A stretch of DNA of 64,000 bases from Globisporangium splendens. Lineage: Eukaryota; Oomycota; Peronosporomycetes; Pythiales; Pythiaceae. Position 1 is the stretch's first letter; every line of letters starts with the position of its first letter. The translations under genes were made by a program, and so were the position numbers. The notes beneath the pieces were generated by a model. That model did no database searches, was not told the DNA's origin, and saw only the letters and a list, made by a program, of their open reading frames with translations. Below, one piece after another: positions 33,368-43,900 of this stretch. The stretch spans positions 248,001-312,000 of the forward strand of contig VFIW01000052.1 in NCBI GenBank assembly GCA_006386115.1, written 5' to 3'.

Positions 33368-34222
33368 AGGACAAGGAAGCAGAGAGTATGGGCATCGAGG
33401 GAGTGCCTTCTGGCTGCACGGGAGCTGCCTGACGGAGCTGCTGCGCAAGAGCGTGGTGGCCGTCGCGGACTGCTCCTGGACGACGTGTGCGCCAGTGAGA
33501 CGGTGCAGGCAAATGACAACAACGACAATGACGACGAGGGCAACGAGTGCCGCCGCCGCACGTCCATTCCGCTGACGTTCGCGTACGGCGCCGAGATGCA
33601 GTTGGGCCGCGGACCCGTCGAGGAGCGACGCTACCGCAGCTTCGACTGGAGCGGATCGACGACGTCGCAGTCGTCGACCAAGGCCGCGAACCTCGAGTCG
33701 CTCACGACCCGCATTCAGCAGGAAAACGAAAAAGTGCAGCAGCGCACGGCCAAGCTCGGCCGCCGCTTCGAGTGGATGCACTCGATGAAGTCGCTGTTTT
33801 CGTCGTCGACGAAGAAGGAACAGGTGCAGCTTTTGCAGATGCAGATGGTCGCGGAGGTTGCCAAGGGTACGCGCTCGCTCGTGATCCTGAACGACATGAA
33901 AACACTCGTGTTGACGATGGAAGATGAGGAGCTGGAAAGCGAAGCCGAAAAGTCGTCGTCTTCGCGCGAATCGCGCAGCAGCGTGGTGTCGACGATCGAC
34001 ACGAACAACCAGCGTCTTCTGGACGGCACAGAGAACACAGACCAAGTGCTCGCGGACGACAACTTGTACCACATTTTGTCGATCCAAACGCGGTGGCTCC
34101 AACAACTCATTTGCTTGCACGCGGATAAGAAGTACATCGTGTCGAAGAAGCACGGCGTCGCGTCATCGGAGGTCATGCAGCAATTCCTGAGCGGAGAAGC
34201 GAGTCCGATGGCGACGTCTTGA
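33368..34222 (+). CDS. hypothetical protein, truncated at both ends
   Basis: An open frame from a plausible intron acceptor (GTAG at 33364-33367) has no suitable ATG near its start, so an upstream exon is missing or lost. The predicted part is about 284 aa and hydrophilic: an Asn/Asp-rich run, a stretch RRTSIPLTFAYGAEMQ, a helical region (LTTRIQQENEKVQQRTAKL to VQLLQMQMVAEVAKG), an acidic Ser-rich linker, and a last ordered block (NLYHILSIQTRWLQQLI to HGVASSEVMQQFLSG). At 34193, exactly where segment D begins, the frame enters antisense DUF4360 sequence and stops nine codons later. The native C-terminus was therefore removed by the D junction. No family recognised. Confidence 0.5.
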   Translation, partial: RTRKQRVWASRECLLAARELPDGAAAQERGGRRGLLLDDVCASETVQANDNNDNDDEGNECRRRTSIPLTFAYGAEMQLGRGPVEERRYRSFDWSGSTTSQSSTKAANLESLTTRIQQENEKVQQRTAKLGRRFEWMHSMKSLFSSSTKKEQVQLLQMQMVAEVAKGTRSLVILNDMKTLVLTMEDEELESEAEKSSSSRESRSSVVSTIDTNNQRLLDGTENTDQVLADDNLYHILSIQTRWLQQLICLHADKKYIVSKKHGVASSEVMQQFLSGEASPMATS

Positions 34223-34831
34223 CCGTGAGCGATCAAAGCCGTGTTGATACGCAGAGGCGCAGCCGCGGCACATTTGGAAGACCAGATCGTCTTCGCTGCT
34301 GGTGAGTCCTCGACGGAAGAAAAATCGCTTGTTCCTAGTGTTTCAAAGCGCTGCCGGAGCTTTGAACTTCGTCTCTGAGACTGGAAGAAGTACTCGTGCG
34401 AGACTTGCGCAAACGAATCGTTGTCTTTGTCTGAAATTGAGACGAAACCGTGCAACTGATCGCTTGTGATCCCGACAGTGTGGTCCTATGAATGGCAGAG
34501 AAGTCAACAACAGTGAAGGTAGCTAACAGCGGCTGAGGCACCTTACTTTGGGCACGTCCATATGGATTACTCCGCTACATACGATACGTGCGTGGCGCAA
34601 TTCCGCAGATCCTCTCACAGTGAAGCCATTATTGAATGCCACTTCAAGTTGACTCCCATCGGAAGAGAGCGAGACAGCAGCATCCTGTTCAGAGCACCCA
34701 CTGCCGGAAAATGTGGTCGGACCGAGACGCAATGCAGGCTCATTTCCGCCGTAAATTGCTGAGCTGCCAGTTTTTTTCGCAACTGTTCCTTCAATTAGCG
34801 CGATACAAAGTAGCAACGACAGTGTCTTCAT
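34193..34831 (-). pseudogene. DUF4360 secreted protein gene, 3'-truncated copy
   Basis: Same gene as at 40548-41262, reading on the minus strand: exon 1 34831-34547, intron 34546-34486, exon 2 from 34485. It is cut at 34193, the outer end of segment D, after ...DVAIGLASP. The last 24 residues, including the conserved end FSVEYKECD, are missing and replaced by foreign frame. This shows that the D copy is the derived one and the D' copy the parental one. Confidence 0.8.
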
Positions 34832-35008
34832 TGTCACTGCCTGATCGATCCAATTCACAAATGACAATTTCGTGGATGGATGTGAAGAAAGCGCGACGTC
34901 CTTCTACGGAAGAACCCTGATGATACGGTTCAAGAGCGCTTCACGATAGAAAAATCGCGCAACAACAACCTGCCAGCAGCATCTCAGATTGATCCGGAGT
35001 TTCCTGGC
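34193..35008 (+). repeat. inverted repeat arm D (816 bp)
   Basis: Reverse complement of 40371-41186, with paired positions summing to 75379. It abuts B' with base precision at 35008/35009. Confidence 0.93.
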
Positions 35009-35030
35009 CCGTCTTTCAGCAGGTCAACAT

Positions 35031-36792
35031 TCAACGGGTCGATATGACCACGAAGAGATCCCAGCTTACAAAAAGGTATCGATCCTGCAGTAGATGTAAC
35101 ACGTGATTGTGTGTGATCGCCCGATATTTAGTCAACAACCAGTGGTTCATCCAGAGATCGGACGCCATGAGCTTCTCGCCCTTGGCGATCACGACATTTG
35201 TTGCCTTTTCGGTGGGAACACATACACGGTTAGCCCCACCAGCGGCAACAGAACGACGGAGAACAGACTCCGTCGAAGGGGTTTTGGCACGTAGCGAACG
35301 AGATGACTCAGTGAGAACGCCACAAAGATCCCACGGAGAATCACAATGAGAGAAACGATACCGTACAAATAAGCACTCTTTCGGATTGACAATGTGTGAA
35401 TCGTCGTCGCTCGACATGCTGTACAGATACAGACCTGGATCCAGATACTGCAAACGGAATGCGCTCGAACCTGACTCACTCGTTGGCGGTGGCATTGAGA
35501 CAAGTTCCACTATTGTGGCTTGTCTCGGACTCTCCAGCTCAATTAAACAAGCCGACTCGATGATGAACCGTTTACGCTCTCAAACCACAGTGCCTTGAGT
35601 CTTGGTGAGACTCGTTTTCACTATCATTATCTTCAAAGTACACTTCGTCGATTTCAATCCTGTCGTCTTCAAAGAGAACCCATTTCAAAGCACTGAAATC
35701 TTGGATCCATTGCGTGTTCGCAATGACAAAGCTGCGCGAGATATGGATGATAGCAACTGATTTTGAGGACGCGTTTGCATTGCCCGACAAAAACACGAAC
35801 GGGTATCGCACGGTTGCTTGGAAGAGCTCATCTGGAATCACTTGGCTGGATGTATCGCCTGCGCTTCCAGGAGATGACGCACTCGGCATCGATGAATCAT
35901 CTGCGCTACGAGAAGAAGATGAGCTGGGCGTCGATCCAAGATCTGATCCGTCGTCGACAGGAGGCTGTGCCGAATCTGGACCCTGAGATCCCAAAGCATC
36001 GGAGGATCCGCTTGCTCCGCTGTTGGAGCCAGGTGAACTGGGAGGGTCGTATTCACCGTAACTCGGGACGGCCGATGCGATAATGTACACACTGCTACCG
36101 TGCTCGTCGCAAGGGAACGTCGCAGAGACAAAACCGAACGCGTACTCGATGTTGCCCTGGAGAATGGTAACAACTTGATGATCGATGGTCGCGGATGCAG
36201 TCGACAACTCGCATTCCGCAACACTTGGCCAGTCGACTTGCACACAATACACGTCGAGCGACTGGGAAACTCCGCATTCTTCCTTCACAACGATGCGTAT
36301 ACTGATTCGCTGCAGCACAAGAAGATCTCCAGAATTCTCCCGTGAGATCGTATTATTGCTGTCCAGATGGAGCGTGTAGTTAAACAACGACGATCCGGCA
36401 TAACCCAAGCGCAATGGCAGGTACTTGATGGGCGAAGCGTCGACGGGGACAACGGTTGACCCGACGCCCAAGTTTAACGGCCAGCTCGATGGCGTGTCGT
36501 TTTATAGGACGAGGGTACATCGAAGAGGCTGACGTTCTTGAACTCCACTAGCGCTTGGTTAACGCCAATGACGACCAGGTTTCTCTCGGGCATCGCACTG
36601 CTGCCCGCGAGCACGCAATGCGCCGTCACCATCACAATATTGCTCTTCAAAGCAAAGCCGAGGCCAGCGTCACGCTGTATCGCTCAATCTGTGTGTCGTT
36701 CGCCTGCTGCGCACCAACGAGACACCCACGGGGAGGACGGCGAGCAGCGTCCACGCCATCGCGAGCCATGGCCGCCAGCGAAATACACCCAT
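35031..36792 (-). pseudogene. decayed or frameshifted membrane-protein gene, B' copy
   Basis: Same content and same frame breaks as the copy at 21780-23541; longest open part 36471-35572. The TGA in place of a likely Trp codon before ERKRFIIES is shared too. Sharing every lesion means the gene was already broken, or already misread, before B was duplicated. Confidence 0.5.
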
Positions 36793-37160
36793 GTGTTTGT
36801 GCTTTACGCCGCCCTGGGACGGAACCGGACGCGCTGACTGGGAAATTGCGATATGAACATGTTCTCCGCTGCGCGAAGCGAGCGAAAGCTGCAGCGCTCG
36901 TTGTGTGGCGCTGTGCAGACACGAATTGACTGTGAGAGCATTGTGTTGTGAGGTGGTTGCTGGGAGAGCGTGGCACCACTAGACAGATCCTAGGAAGTGA
37001 TTTGAGTCGACGAAATCTGTTCCCATCTGTACTTTCTCATGGAGGCGTTATCGCTCCAGGACCAATCAAAATCGCGGATTTTTCGCTGTGCATAGACACG
37101 GCATGGACCTGACGACCAGGATTCCTTCCTGCACTCATTTCGCAAAAGAACAGAAGCGCA

Positions 37161-38276
37161 ATGGAAGAGCAGCAGGACATCGTGCGGCTGGTGGAGGAGT
37201 TCCAAGCGGACGACGCCGCCTTCCGGACGGTGCTGGAGGCTCGCCAAGCGAAGGAGCTGCGGAGCGCGTGCGTGCGCTTGGGCATCCGCGTGCAGGGGAA
37301 GGCGATGACGGAGTCGATGCTCAACAACAAGGCAGGCTACATCGACCTCATCTGCAAGCATCGGCGCGGTCTGGACGCGAACTCGGGCTATACCCCGCCC
37401 CCAGTCCACAGCCGGTCGACCAGGCACTGCATCTTTCGCCTGCTCAACGTTCTCTTTAGTGACGCGTTTGCTGAGCGGCTTCATGAAGCAGATGGTGCTC
37501 CAGCGCGGGCTGCTGCGTCAGATGCAGAGACCGATCACGACAAAGGCGAATTCTGGGTCGATGTAGAGAAAGCGTATACGAGCCGCGATCCATCCTTCGA
37601 TTCGCTCATCACTTGGCGCCCCAGCTACGCACCCATCCAGCCCAGTAAAGCAGCTTCTCATTCCGCCAGCAAGCTCAAGGAGATGTGGAAACAGCACGTC
37701 ACTCGCTACAGCATCGCTCTGGCGCGTTTTCGACAATCTGGGGCACACGAAAGCAACTTTTTTTCATTTTGTGCTGGTCGATATGACGTGCTCTACCTGC
37801 ATGACTGGCTCCAAGTACGACCAGATCTGGTTGCTTTGGTGCCTGCCCCGCCGCGCTGGCACGGCGAACACCTGCCTCAGTTGCGTGGAATCCTGCCACG
37901 TCCCGCACGAGTAGACACCCAGGAAGACGACGACACTGGCTCCTCTGAGCGACTGCCGCACTTGCATAGACGCCGGCCACGGAGCTCAAGAGTGGATGCT
38001 TTGGAAGACGATGGCAGCAGCTTTTCTGACCGCGATGCAACACCAGGCAAGAAGAGACGACGCGCCACGGACCGCATCCTAGCCGCACCGGCTGGTGAAG
38101 ACCAAGAAACGCCCTCAATACGCACATCACGGGTTATTCGAGACACGGTAGGAACACTCGAAGTGCTGAAAAACGGTGGTTTTTGGGGTCCGACCCTGGA
38201 AGCGGCGAAGGGAGAGGTGTCGAAGCTCGCTGAGAAGTGGCTGAAGCAGCTACAACAGGAGACGAATGATATGTAG
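37161..38276 (+). CDS. SAP-like/Myb-SANT-like nuclear protein, B' copy
   Basis: 371 aa, intact, same domain order as the copy at 20296-21411: N-terminal SAP-like helices, central FW ... YLHDWL block, basic C-terminal linker. It has Ala instead of Asp near residue 310. An Inr-like CTCATTTCGC lies about 30 bases before the ATG. It is transcribed in the same direction as CCDC77, 225 bp upstream of it. Confidence 0.6.
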   Translation: MEEQQDIVRLVEEFQADDAAFRTVLEARQAKELRSACVRLGIRVQGKAMTESMLNNKAGYIDLICKHRRGLDANSGYTPPPVHSRSTRHCIFRLLNVLFSDAFAERLHEADGAPARAAASDAETDHDKGEFWVDVEKAYTSRDPSFDSLITWRPSYAPIQPSKAASHSASKLKEMWKQHVTRYSIALARFRQSGAHESNFFSFCAGRYDVLYLHDWLQVRPDLVALVPAPPRWHGEHLPQLRGILPRPARVDTQEDDDTGSSERLPHLHRRRPRSSRVDALEDDGSSFSDRDATPGKKRRRATDRILAAPAGEDQETPSIRTSRVIRDTVGTLEVLKNGGFWGPTLEAAKGEVSKLAEKWLKQLQQETNDM

Positions 38277-38500
38277 AGGTGCAAGAGTATGCCAGTGCGC
38301 AGCGAGAAGATCATCCTGTAGCCCAGCGGCGAGGAGGCAGAACTTGGTGACATCTTGGTCATGTTGGTCAGACGGTGTCATTAGCCGACCCATTTCTTTA
38401 AGTTCGTTTTTGCTAACTCTGCATCGTGCACTAAGTTCGTTTCGCATATTTTGGCGGGTTGCTTGCTGTAGGGGCACCAAGTTCAAAACAAAGTGCGAGA

Positions 38501-40355
38501 ATGGGTCTCACAGACGACGACGACAGCGCGAACGAACTGCTCTCGTACGGGTCGCCGCGGCGCTCGTTCTCCGTGAACCTCAGTCGGGCGGGTGGTCTCG
38601 ACAGCAGTGCAGCTGCAGCCACCGATGGCGACGCGCAGCATCTATTGGCGTTCTATCGGCAGCGATGCGAGCAGTTCCAGCAGGAGCGCCAGACCATGCT
38701 GGATCGCATGACGCAGATAGAGGTATGCTGATATGCTCACAATATGCGCTTCATTTGGCGTTTGTATTGCAATTGTATTGAGCTCGCTGGTGCAACGGTG
38801 TAGATCTCCAAGGAAGAGTTTCATCGACTCAAGTGGGAGCTGCGAATGAAGAATGAGGAGGTATCTTTTACCGATAGCTTGGAGTGAATTCTGTGAGCTT
38901 CCCTTCACAGCTACGATTCTTGTATTGTTCCTATGTAGATCTCTGAGTTGGAAGACTCGCTGAAGAAATCTAGCGCGACGCTTTTCCAAGTAAAAACGGA
39001 GTTGGCCGATATGCAGGCTGAGAACAAGAAGCTCCGAATCCAGGAAGAAAAAGATCGACAGAAGATTCATCACTTGCTCGCGCTGACCCAGCCGGTCACG
39101 GAAGAAGTGTGTATATATATATGCCCTATTGCTTGTGGCGGTCTAAACGTGCTGGCGGCTGTGCCTGCCTTGTCTGTGCGTGATCCAGGTTGCCTTCTTT
39201 CGAGATTGCCGTCCTGGAACGCGTGCGTCTTATCCGATCAGCCCTACGCCAACTCCCCAGACGTACACGTACCCGTCTACAATGCATATATCGTCAGAGA
39301 TGGGCTCGCAGCCACGTCGAAAGAGCCAACCGATGCGGTCCTTGCCCACGAAAGTTCCCGTGCGAGCACCCTCAGCTCGTCAGACATCGAACAAAGTGCT
39401 GAGGACAGTGTACCTGCCAAACGAACAAGCATCGGCACTCGCTAAAACGGTTGAAAGTCTCCAGGAACAACTTGTAGCACATCAGCAGCTCTCAGAAGAA
39501 CGCATTCAGGTAGCGTCACACATGCAAAACTGTGTATTTCCTGCCACGAGCCAAGAAGATCCTCACGTACGACCTCATTTACTTTTGGACAGGCTCTGTT
39601 GGACGAATTCGCAAACGAGAAAGCCAAGCTTGCTCAACAAAAGCAACAGACAGAAGACAAAGCTCAGTTGTTTGAACGGCAATTAGAGAAAAGCCAACGA
39701 CTGTTACACCAGACGACGAAAGACTACCTGGTGCTGCGTCACCAATCCCAGGAAGCGGAGCGACTTGCCCACGAAGAGCTTCATCAGATGCAGGAGAAAT
39801 GTGAAACACTCATGGCGGAACGGAAAGAGGCGATCCAGCAGGCTGTAGTAGAGACCCAAGCTTTGAAACGATCCATTCAGGAAGAAGGAAATGTGTACGC
39901 GCAAGAGTTCCGCAACCAGGCACAGTCACGAGAGCGAGACCTTCACATCCTCAAAGAGCAATATGCGGCCGTACAGGAAGCGTGTACTCATCGGATCCAG
40001 GACCTCCAGGCGAGGCTAACGAAACTGAGGAGTCGGTATCGAAGTTTGGACAAGCGTCGCGCAATGGAGATGGAAGGATTCACTCGCGATATCACGGCAC
40101 TAAAGCGTCATCTGCAAAAACTCGAAGTGATGCACTACGGACGCAGATTGACAGTTCAAGAGCGACAAAACTTGCGACTTGGTACGATTGTTTGGAAGAT
40201 ATTTGGCATGATGTGTGGAGCTGACAATCGTGGCATTTTGTTTTGTATAATTTGTAGACGAGCATTTCACGCTGGACTCGAATGAGCTAAGCGAAGAAGT
40301 CGCCGCATTGCAGCACCGAGTAATGGAATTAGCTGCCGATTTAGCCGACGCGTAG
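38501..40355 (+). CDS. CCDC77: CCDC77-like centrosome/basal-body coiled-coil protein, B' copy
   Basis: Exons 38501-38722, 38804-38860, 38939-39106, 39189-39509, 39593-40181 and 40258-40355 join in frame to 484 aa. Intron 3 starts with an unusual GTGTGTATATATATA tract. The conserved block KLRIQEEKDRQKIHHLLAL/VAFFRDCRPG spans that intron, as expected if the splice is right. Residues 120-165 are a Pro/Ser/Arg-rich linker; the remainder is coiled coil. The stop (TAG 40353-40355) is 16 bases from the B'/D' junction, so the 3' untranslated region differs between the two copies. Confidence 0.76.
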
Positions 40356-40370
40356 CACACGCAGTGTAAC

Positions 40371-41186
40371 GCCAGGAAACTCCGGATCAATCTGAGATGC
40401 TGCTGGCAGGTTGTTGTTGCGCGATTTTTCTATCGTGAAGCGCTCTTGAACCGTATCATCAGGGTTCTTCCGTAGAAGGACGTCGCGCTTTCTTCACATC
40501 CATCCACGAAATTGTCATTTGTGAATTGGATCGATCAGGCAGTGACAATGAAGACACTGTCGTTGCTACTTTGTATCGCGCTAATTGAAGGAACAGTTGC
40601 GAAAAAAACTGGCAGCTCAGCAATTTACGGCGGAAATGAGCCTGCATTGCGTCTCGGTCCGACCACATTTTCCGGCAGTGGGTGCTCTGAACAGGATGCT
40701 GCTGTCTCGCTCTCTTCCGATGGGAGTCAACTTGAAGTGGCATTCAATAATGGCTTCACTGTGAGAGGATCTGCGGAATTGCGCCACGCACGTATCGCAT
40801 GTAGCGGAGTAATCCATATGGACGTGCCCAAAGTAAGGTGCCTCAGCCGCTGTTAGCTACCTTCACTGTTGTTGACTTCTCTGCCATTCATAGGACCACA
40901 CTGTCGGGATCACAAGCGATCAGTTGCACGGTTTCGTCTCAATTTCAGACAAAGACAACGATTCGTTTGCGCAAGTCTCGCACGAGTACTTCTTCCAGTC
41001 TCAGAGACGAAGTTCAAAGCTCCGGCAGCGCTTTGAAACACTAGGAACAAGCGATTTTTCTTCCGTCGAAGACTCACCAGCAGCGAAGACGACCTGGTCT
41101 CCCAAATGTGCCGCGGCTGCGCCTCTGCGTATCAACACGGCTTTGATCGCTCACGGTCAAGACGTCGCCATCGGACTCGCTTCTCC
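40371..41186 (-). repeat. inverted repeat arm D' (816 bp)
   Basis: Reverse complement of 34193-35008. It continues without a break into unique sequence holding the rest of the DUF4360 gene, so this is the parental location. Confidence 0.93.
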
Positions 41187-41262
41187 CCATGACAAAAATG
41201 CCGCGCTTCGCTTTTCCGTCGAGTACAAAGAGTGCGACCTTGATGATTCCAGCGAGGCTTGA
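40548..41262 (+). CDS. secreted DUF4360-family protein
   Basis: Two exons (40548-40832 and 40894-41262; 61-bp intron) encode 217 aa. An N-terminal signal peptide is evident (MKTLSLLLCIALIEGTVA). The mature part has the DUF4360 pattern: SGSGCSEQDAAVSLSSDG early, a central CSGVIHMDVP, then SDQLHGFVSISD, a tyrosine-rich strand EYFFQSQ, WSPKC, LRINTAL, and the C-terminal FSVEYKECD. This family is made of small secreted beta-rich proteins of unknown function, frequent in filamentous fungi and oomycetes. The upstream ATG at 40512 would bury the signal peptide and is less likely. Its first 639 bases from the start codon are duplicated at 34193-34831. Confidence 0.78.
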
Positions 41263-41521
41263 CAAGCGGCACTGTTGGTGACTGATATCCAATGTTGAAA
41301 TGATCTCGTAGGTTTTCTTTTGGGAATCTTGTATAGAGCGGCAGTGCAATAATGGTGGCGTTGATCAAAAAGTCTTTTTATTCCTTTACTGAAAAAAGCA
41401 AAACAGATGTGCAAAACAAAACAAACAGACCTGGGGGAAACTAAACGCGCGCTCAGCCAAACACGTACCAAATTCCCTTCCTCCGACTTCCGCGTGGAAG
41501 CGTTTTCTTTTTTCTGTTTTA

Positions 41522-42997
41522 CTACAGTTGTGTCTGAATGTGTTGAATAATTTGAAGGAGCTCCACGGCATCGGGACGCACGTCCGGGTTGGCGTTCAGG
41601 CATCGTCTCGCGAGGTCCATCACGATCTCTGGAATGCTGTTCGTGAACGTTGGCCGGATATTTTCGCGGATCACCTTCTGCACGATCTTCATGGCCTGGA
41701 GTTTTCGTCCGCCGTCGTCGCGAACGTCGTGGTACGGCACTTCGTGGGTGTCCAGTTCGGATAACACGATACCAAAGGAGTAGATGTCGGCTTTTTCTGT
41801 GTACTTCTTGCCCATGAGGACTTCGGGTGCAGTCCAGTAAATGGTGCCGACGCCCGCAGTCATCGTCTCCTCCAGCGAACGTTCACGACTGATACCGAAG
41901 TCACTCAGCTTGGCTCGGAAGTTGTCGTCCAGCAGAATGTTCTTGGACTTCAAGTCACGGTGAATCACCTTGGGCGTGAGCGAGTGCAGGTACACCAAGG
42001 CGTCCGCGACGTCTTCGGCCAGGTAAATCTTATGGTCCGCCCAGTTGATCTGTCCATTCCGTCGTTTCAAAAAGCCAAAGAGGTCTCCCTTGGCCATATA
42101 CTCGGTCACGGCACAAATATCGTTCGAGCTGCTCCAGGACACACCGACAAACTCGACGATCTTTGGGTGAAAGAACGACGCCATGAGCTTGATTTCTGCG
42201 CCAAAGCAGACAATCTCCTTCTCGTCGTTGCGCTTCTCGTTCAAGATCCGCTTCACGGCCACTTGCCTGTTCTCGAGCTGCGCGAGCCACACTTCTCCAA
42301 ACGCGCCTTTGGAGAGCACGCGCGTGAAGTACAGCGCTGTGTACGAAATTCTTCGCCGCCCCACCGCTGAATCGTTCTGCAGGTCAGTGAGCACGAGCGC
42401 GAGCACTTCCTTCGATCGAGCCGACGAGTCGATCGAGTTGCGCCCCGTGGCGCTGCTGCTTGTACTGCTGTTTTGCGACGGCGTGTAGTTGCTGCTACCC
42501 CCGCTGCCACCGCTGTACGGATCCGTTTGCCCCGTCGATACAACAGTTCGAATCGGTGGGTTCCCATTATGAAGCGGCAGACGCGATCGATCTGGTCGTT
42601 CTACTCTCGAGTTCGGTTTCTTCACTCGCTCCGCCGGGGAGTTGTGGATGTCGTAGTTGTGGCCGTCATTTTGGCGGCGTCCCCCTCTCTCCGGGACCCG
42701 CTGAGGCGGGAGGCGCTGCCCTGCTTCCAACCTCGCGGCGGGGTCTTCTCGCGCTCCCTCGCGGTGCTGTTTGTCGATCTTCTTCCGACCCGAGGACGCG
42801 CACATGCCGACGATCAACACTGAGGCGACGACACCCGCGACTGCCGCGATGAAGTTGGTGGAGACGACGCCGCCGATCCCCGTCGTGGTGGCTCTGGGGG
42901 TCTCGACCGCAGCATGGACGACGCGAAGACCGAGCGTCAGGAGCACGCTGCTGGTGAGACCGACACTGCGGATCGCGAGTGCGTGCGGCGCGAGCAT
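41522..42997 (-). CDS. receptor-like TKL protein kinase
   Basis: A 491-aa single-exon protein. Residues 1-29 form a signal peptide (SSVLLTLGLRVVHA), followed by a very short extracellular part, a transmembrane helix (about 48-68, FIAAVAGVVASVLIVGM) and a basic, Ser/Asn-rich juxtamembrane segment. The kinase domain (about 222-490) has all key residues: Gly loop SKGAFGEVWLA (about 228), VAVK lysine (about 248), HRDLKSKN (about 342), DFG (about 365), APE (TAPEVL). It fits the tyrosine-kinase-like group much expanded in oomycetes, in which KSKN in the catalytic loop is typical of Ser/Thr specificity. It should sit in the plasma membrane; the ligand is unknown, and the ectodomain is too small for a classical sensor. 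It is transcribed away from the DIX-J gene. Confidence 0.85.
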   Translation of the reverse strand: MLAPHALAIRSVGLTSSVLLTLGLRVVHAAVETPRATTTGIGGVVSTNFIAAVAGVVASVLIVGMCASSGRKKIDKQHREGAREDPAARLEAGQRLPPQRVPERGGRRQNDGHNYDIHNSPAERVKKPNSRVERPDRSRLPLHNGNPPIRTVVSTGQTDPYSGGSGGSSNYTPSQNSSTSSSATGRNSIDSSARSKEVLALVLTDLQNDSAVGRRRISYTALYFTRVLSKGAFGEVWLAQLENRQVAVKRILNEKRNDEKEIVCFGAEIKLMASFFHPKIVEFVGVSWSSSNDICAVTEYMAKGDLFGFLKRRNGQINWADHKIYLAEDVADALVYLHSLTPKVIHRDLKSKNILLDDNFRAKLSDFGISRERSLEETMTAGVGTIYWTAPEVLMGKKYTEKADIYSFGIVLSELDTHEVPYHDVRDDGGRKLQAMKIVQKVIRENIRPTFTNSIPEIVMDLARRCLNANPDVRPDAVELLQIIQHIQTQL

Positions 42998-43900
42998 CGT
43001 CTGGACTTAATGCGTTCCTTCTCTGCCGATAGAACCGCTTGCAGCGAGATTGAGGGTGAGGATGAATATTTGCAGGCGAAGAAGCCGCTGGTCGAATGCG
43101 CGTGTGCCTCCTCCTGATTGGCTTCTCTGTCTGCTGATTTTGGGAGGCAAAGGAACTCCACCGTCTGGTTGTGATACCCATCGACCTGCCGTACCTAATA
43201 GTGACTCATTAAGAAGGAAGAATCATGAAAGGCGATGTGTTGATTATAAAAGAGGTTGCGTCTTTGTGTTGTATCAGTTTTGCAGCACTTCTCAGCACGA
43301 GATCGAAGCAATTATTAAATTGAGGAGGTTTATTGGTGAGGATTGCGGAGTGTGCTGGTTGAGTTTTCACAGAAACTGGCTCCGGACTGGCACGTTACCC
43401 ATCGAATCATGGACAAAAAACCTCAGCACAAATTGACTCGATCCGCTACGGGGTAGGGGGTTGTGCCCATTCCCGCGTGAATCAGTTCTGTGATCTGAAG
43501 GGCGTATTGGGCAAAAGTATTGACACAAAGCTAAAAATCTTGCATCAGTTTCCGTTTTTGAGGACAAGTGCAAGCACACAGAGTGGATCAAGTGGGGCTA
43601 CTATTGGGAATGGCTACACGTTGTCTATTAGGGATAGGCTATGGACTCAGTCGCAAACGAGGTTTTTTGAAAATGACTCAAGGCGACTCTGGAGCGCTCT
43701 ACAGTGAACGGTTACGTTCCACACATGGGTTATCATTCGTACCCCAATTTCTCTGGTAGTGTGGCCCACGCAATTTGCGGTTTCCTGATGCCGCTTCGCC
43801 CCTTTGAGCTGTATTCGGCACAGCCTCAATCGAACATTACCACTCGGGGGAAGGAGGAAGCAAGAGCGAGAGAGTTCAATTTGCTCACCACGCGCGCACG
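42998..43900. other. divergent intergenic region
   Basis: Shared upstream region of the kinase (minus) and the DIX-J gene (plus). A TATAAAAG lies near 43245. No credible gene is seen. Confidence 0.5.

Larger units (their letters stand above)
35009..40370 (-). repeat. segment B' (inverted second copy of B)
   Basis: Reverse complement of 18201-23563 without net indels, here bounded by D and D' instead of A and A'. One base (40371) is compatible with both B' and D'. Confidence 0.95.

Noticed and set aside
33125..34153. Open frame of 342 codons, minus strand, Arg/Leu/His-rich
   Set aside because: Antisense shadow of the plus-strand hypothetical gene at 33368-34222; composition is unlike protein and it has no recognisable motif.
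33715..34455. 246-codon frame fusing DUF4360 to downstream sequence
   Set aside because: The second half is antisense to the plus-strand gene; the frame exists only because of the D junction.
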